Positions 5,063 to 5,592 of a stretch of 5,592 nucleotides of DNA are shown here, piece after piece (within the stretch, counting starts at the first letter, position 1; the number at the start of each line of letters is the position of its first letter). The DNA comes from an uncultured Collinsella sp. (GTDB lineage Bacteria > Actinomycetota > Coriobacteriia > Coriobacteriales > Coriobacteriaceae). The stretch covers positions 1-5,592 of the forward strand of contig URNU01000107.1 in assembly GCA_900549275.1 (NCBI GenBank). Reading direction: 5' to 3'. The notes under the pieces are model-generated. The model ran no database searches and was not told the DNA's origin. It saw only the letters and a program-made list of their open reading frames with translations. A program made the position numbers and the translations under genes.

Positions 5063-5136
5063 TACCGGTAGTTCTGTGCGACACTCTCGCCAAAGTGATA
5101 TCAAACATACATCTAGCGTTTTCGACACTTCGCTTA

Positions 5137-5319
5137 TTAGAGCCAGTCCGTCTCCTCGTCATAGCGGTCCGAATAGGCGTTACGCTTGAGTTCTTCAGCA
5201 CTCGTTGGTCGCGCCTTGGACACGTCGACCCCTGACTCATGGCAAGCGGCGACGAACAGCTGTAAACCCCGATCAATAAGCTGAGCCCCACGCTCGGCCT
5301 TCATTTCTTCGGCTCGCAT
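5137..5319 (-). CDS. Small protein of unknown function, 60 residues, directly after the M18 gene
   Basis: I do not recognise this family. The ATG (5319-5317) directly follows the TAA (5322-5320) of the aminopeptidase gene and lies in the same frame; the ORF closes with TAA at 5139-5137. The predicted product is helical at the start (MRAEEMKAERGAQLIDRGLQ, then LFVAACHESGV) and strongly acidic at the end (SAEELKRNAYSDRYDEETDW). It has no signal peptide or membrane segment. Only a weak purine-rich GTGGAA precedes the ATG, so translation may depend on termination-reinitiation after the upstream gene. A second ATG at codon 6 is an alternative start. Codon use (CGA, TTA, TCA, ATT) is less biased than in the neighbouring genes. 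The size and acidic tail resemble small antitoxins, but no toxin gene is adjacent, so I do not assign that role. It could also be a decayed remnant. Confidence 0.55.
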   Translation of the reverse strand: MRAEEMKAERGAQLIDRGLQLFVAACHESGVDVSKARPTSAEELKRNAYSDRYDEETDWL

Positions 5320-5592
5320 TTAGAGTTCCACGCTTTCGGCTCCGTTGATGGTTAGGTTGCGCTCGTAGAAGGCCGTGAGGGCGCGGATGGCGTACATCAC
5401 GTCGCGCACGCCGCCGGTCTCGTAGCTCGAGTGCATGGCAAGCTGCGGCAGGCCCACATCCACGGCGTGCATGCTCGCCTGCATATTGGACAGATTGCCG
5501 AGCGTGGAGCCACCCGCCATATCGCTCTTGTTGGCGAAGGCCTGCGTGGGTACGTCGGCGTCATCGCAGATGGCCTGGAACACCGCGCGGCT
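5320..5592 (-). CDS. M18 family aminopeptidase, C-terminal 90 residues (5' end outside window)
   Basis: M18 enzymes are cytoplasmic zinc aminopeptidases that form large tetrahedral dodecamers and remove acidic or neutral N-terminal residues from peptides. The fragment carries the hallmark C-terminal block: NKSDMAGGSTLGNL, then DVGLPQLAMHSSYETGG and a final helix RDVMYAIRALTAFYER. The His in AMHS corresponds to the last zinc ligand of the family (the MHS motif of aspartyl aminopeptidase). The other ligands and the proton-acceptor Glu lie upstream, outside the window. The protein continues only about ten residues past AFYER before TAA at 5322-5320, as expected for a natural end. The frame stays open to the window edge, so the GTG at 5583 is not the start. 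The next ORF begins without a gap, implying co-transcription. Confidence 0.93.
   Translation of the reverse strand, partial: SRAVFQAICDDADVPTQAFANKSDMAGGSTLGNLSNMQASMHAVDVGLPQLAMHSSYETGGVRDVMYAIRALTAFYERNLTINGAESVEL

Larger units (their letters stand above)
4774..5136. other. Hairpin-rich gap between convergent genes
   Basis: No convincing protein gene on either strand. The region carries inverted repeats almost end to end: a 12-bp stem (4777-4804), a 5-bp stem GCTCG/CGAGC (4806-4821), an 8-bp outer stem CCAGAGCG/CGCTCTGG (4825-4832 with 4903-4910) enclosing a terminator, ACGTC/GACGT (4911-4927), the second copy of the dispersed repeat (4989-5030), an 8-bp stem (5032-5062) and TACCGGTA (5063-5070). 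The bases 5071-5136 show only a short direct repeat CGACACT (5079 and 5123). Confidence 0.6.

Noticed and set aside
5050..5080. TTGACT at 5050-5055 as a -35 element
   Set aside because: No acceptable -10 lies 16-18 bases downstream and no plus-strand gene follows.
4890..5189. Plus-strand 99-codon frame in the hairpin-rich gap
   Set aside because: It reads through the terminator tail, repeat copy 2 and part of the minus-strand small gene; no ribosome binding site and no protein-like pattern.

Overview
The window looks like a chromosomal stretch of a high-GC Gram-positive actinobacterium, most likely a gut Coriobacteriia member such as Collinsella. This rests on the GC-rich codon use, a cell-wall-anchored surface protein with an LPxT-type sorting signal, a methionine aminopeptidase with an N-terminal SEC-C zinc motif, an M18 aminopeptidase and short dispersed hairpin repeats. 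The genus is inferred from protein character, not from a search.

Layout. Positions 1-585 hold the C-terminal end of a secreted surface protein (LPKTA sorting signal, membrane segment, RR tail). A short intergenic region leads to a 92-residue protein of unknown function (736-1014), less GC-rich than its neighbours. An IS30-family insertion sequence follows. I place its ends at 1142 and 2710 from imperfect terminal inverted repeats and a 2-bp AG direct repeat. It carries one minus-strand DDE transposase (1315-2607). A perfect 38-bp palindrome lies just inside its right end, and a GC-rich hairpin with a T-run lies just inside its left end. Next comes map (2815-3702) with its own promoter and a very strong terminator, then a D-2-hydroxyacid dehydrogenase-like gene (3838-4773).

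Between the dehydrogenase and the convergent minus-strand genes lies about 360 bp dense in inverted repeats, including a clear bidirectional terminator. The right edge, on the minus strand, holds the last 90 residues of an M18 aminopeptidase (5320-5592). A 60-codon ORF (5137-5319) begins directly after its stop codon, in the same frame.

The genes do not form one pathway; each plus-strand gene looks like its own transcription unit. The less ordinary features are non-coding. Two copies of a 41-42 bp hairpin repeat bracket the dehydrogenase gene, and one of them sits in its leader. The IS has dyad symmetry inside both ends, and the 4777-5070 gap is packed with hairpins. I see no CRISPR array, tRNA, rRNA or recognisable defence system.
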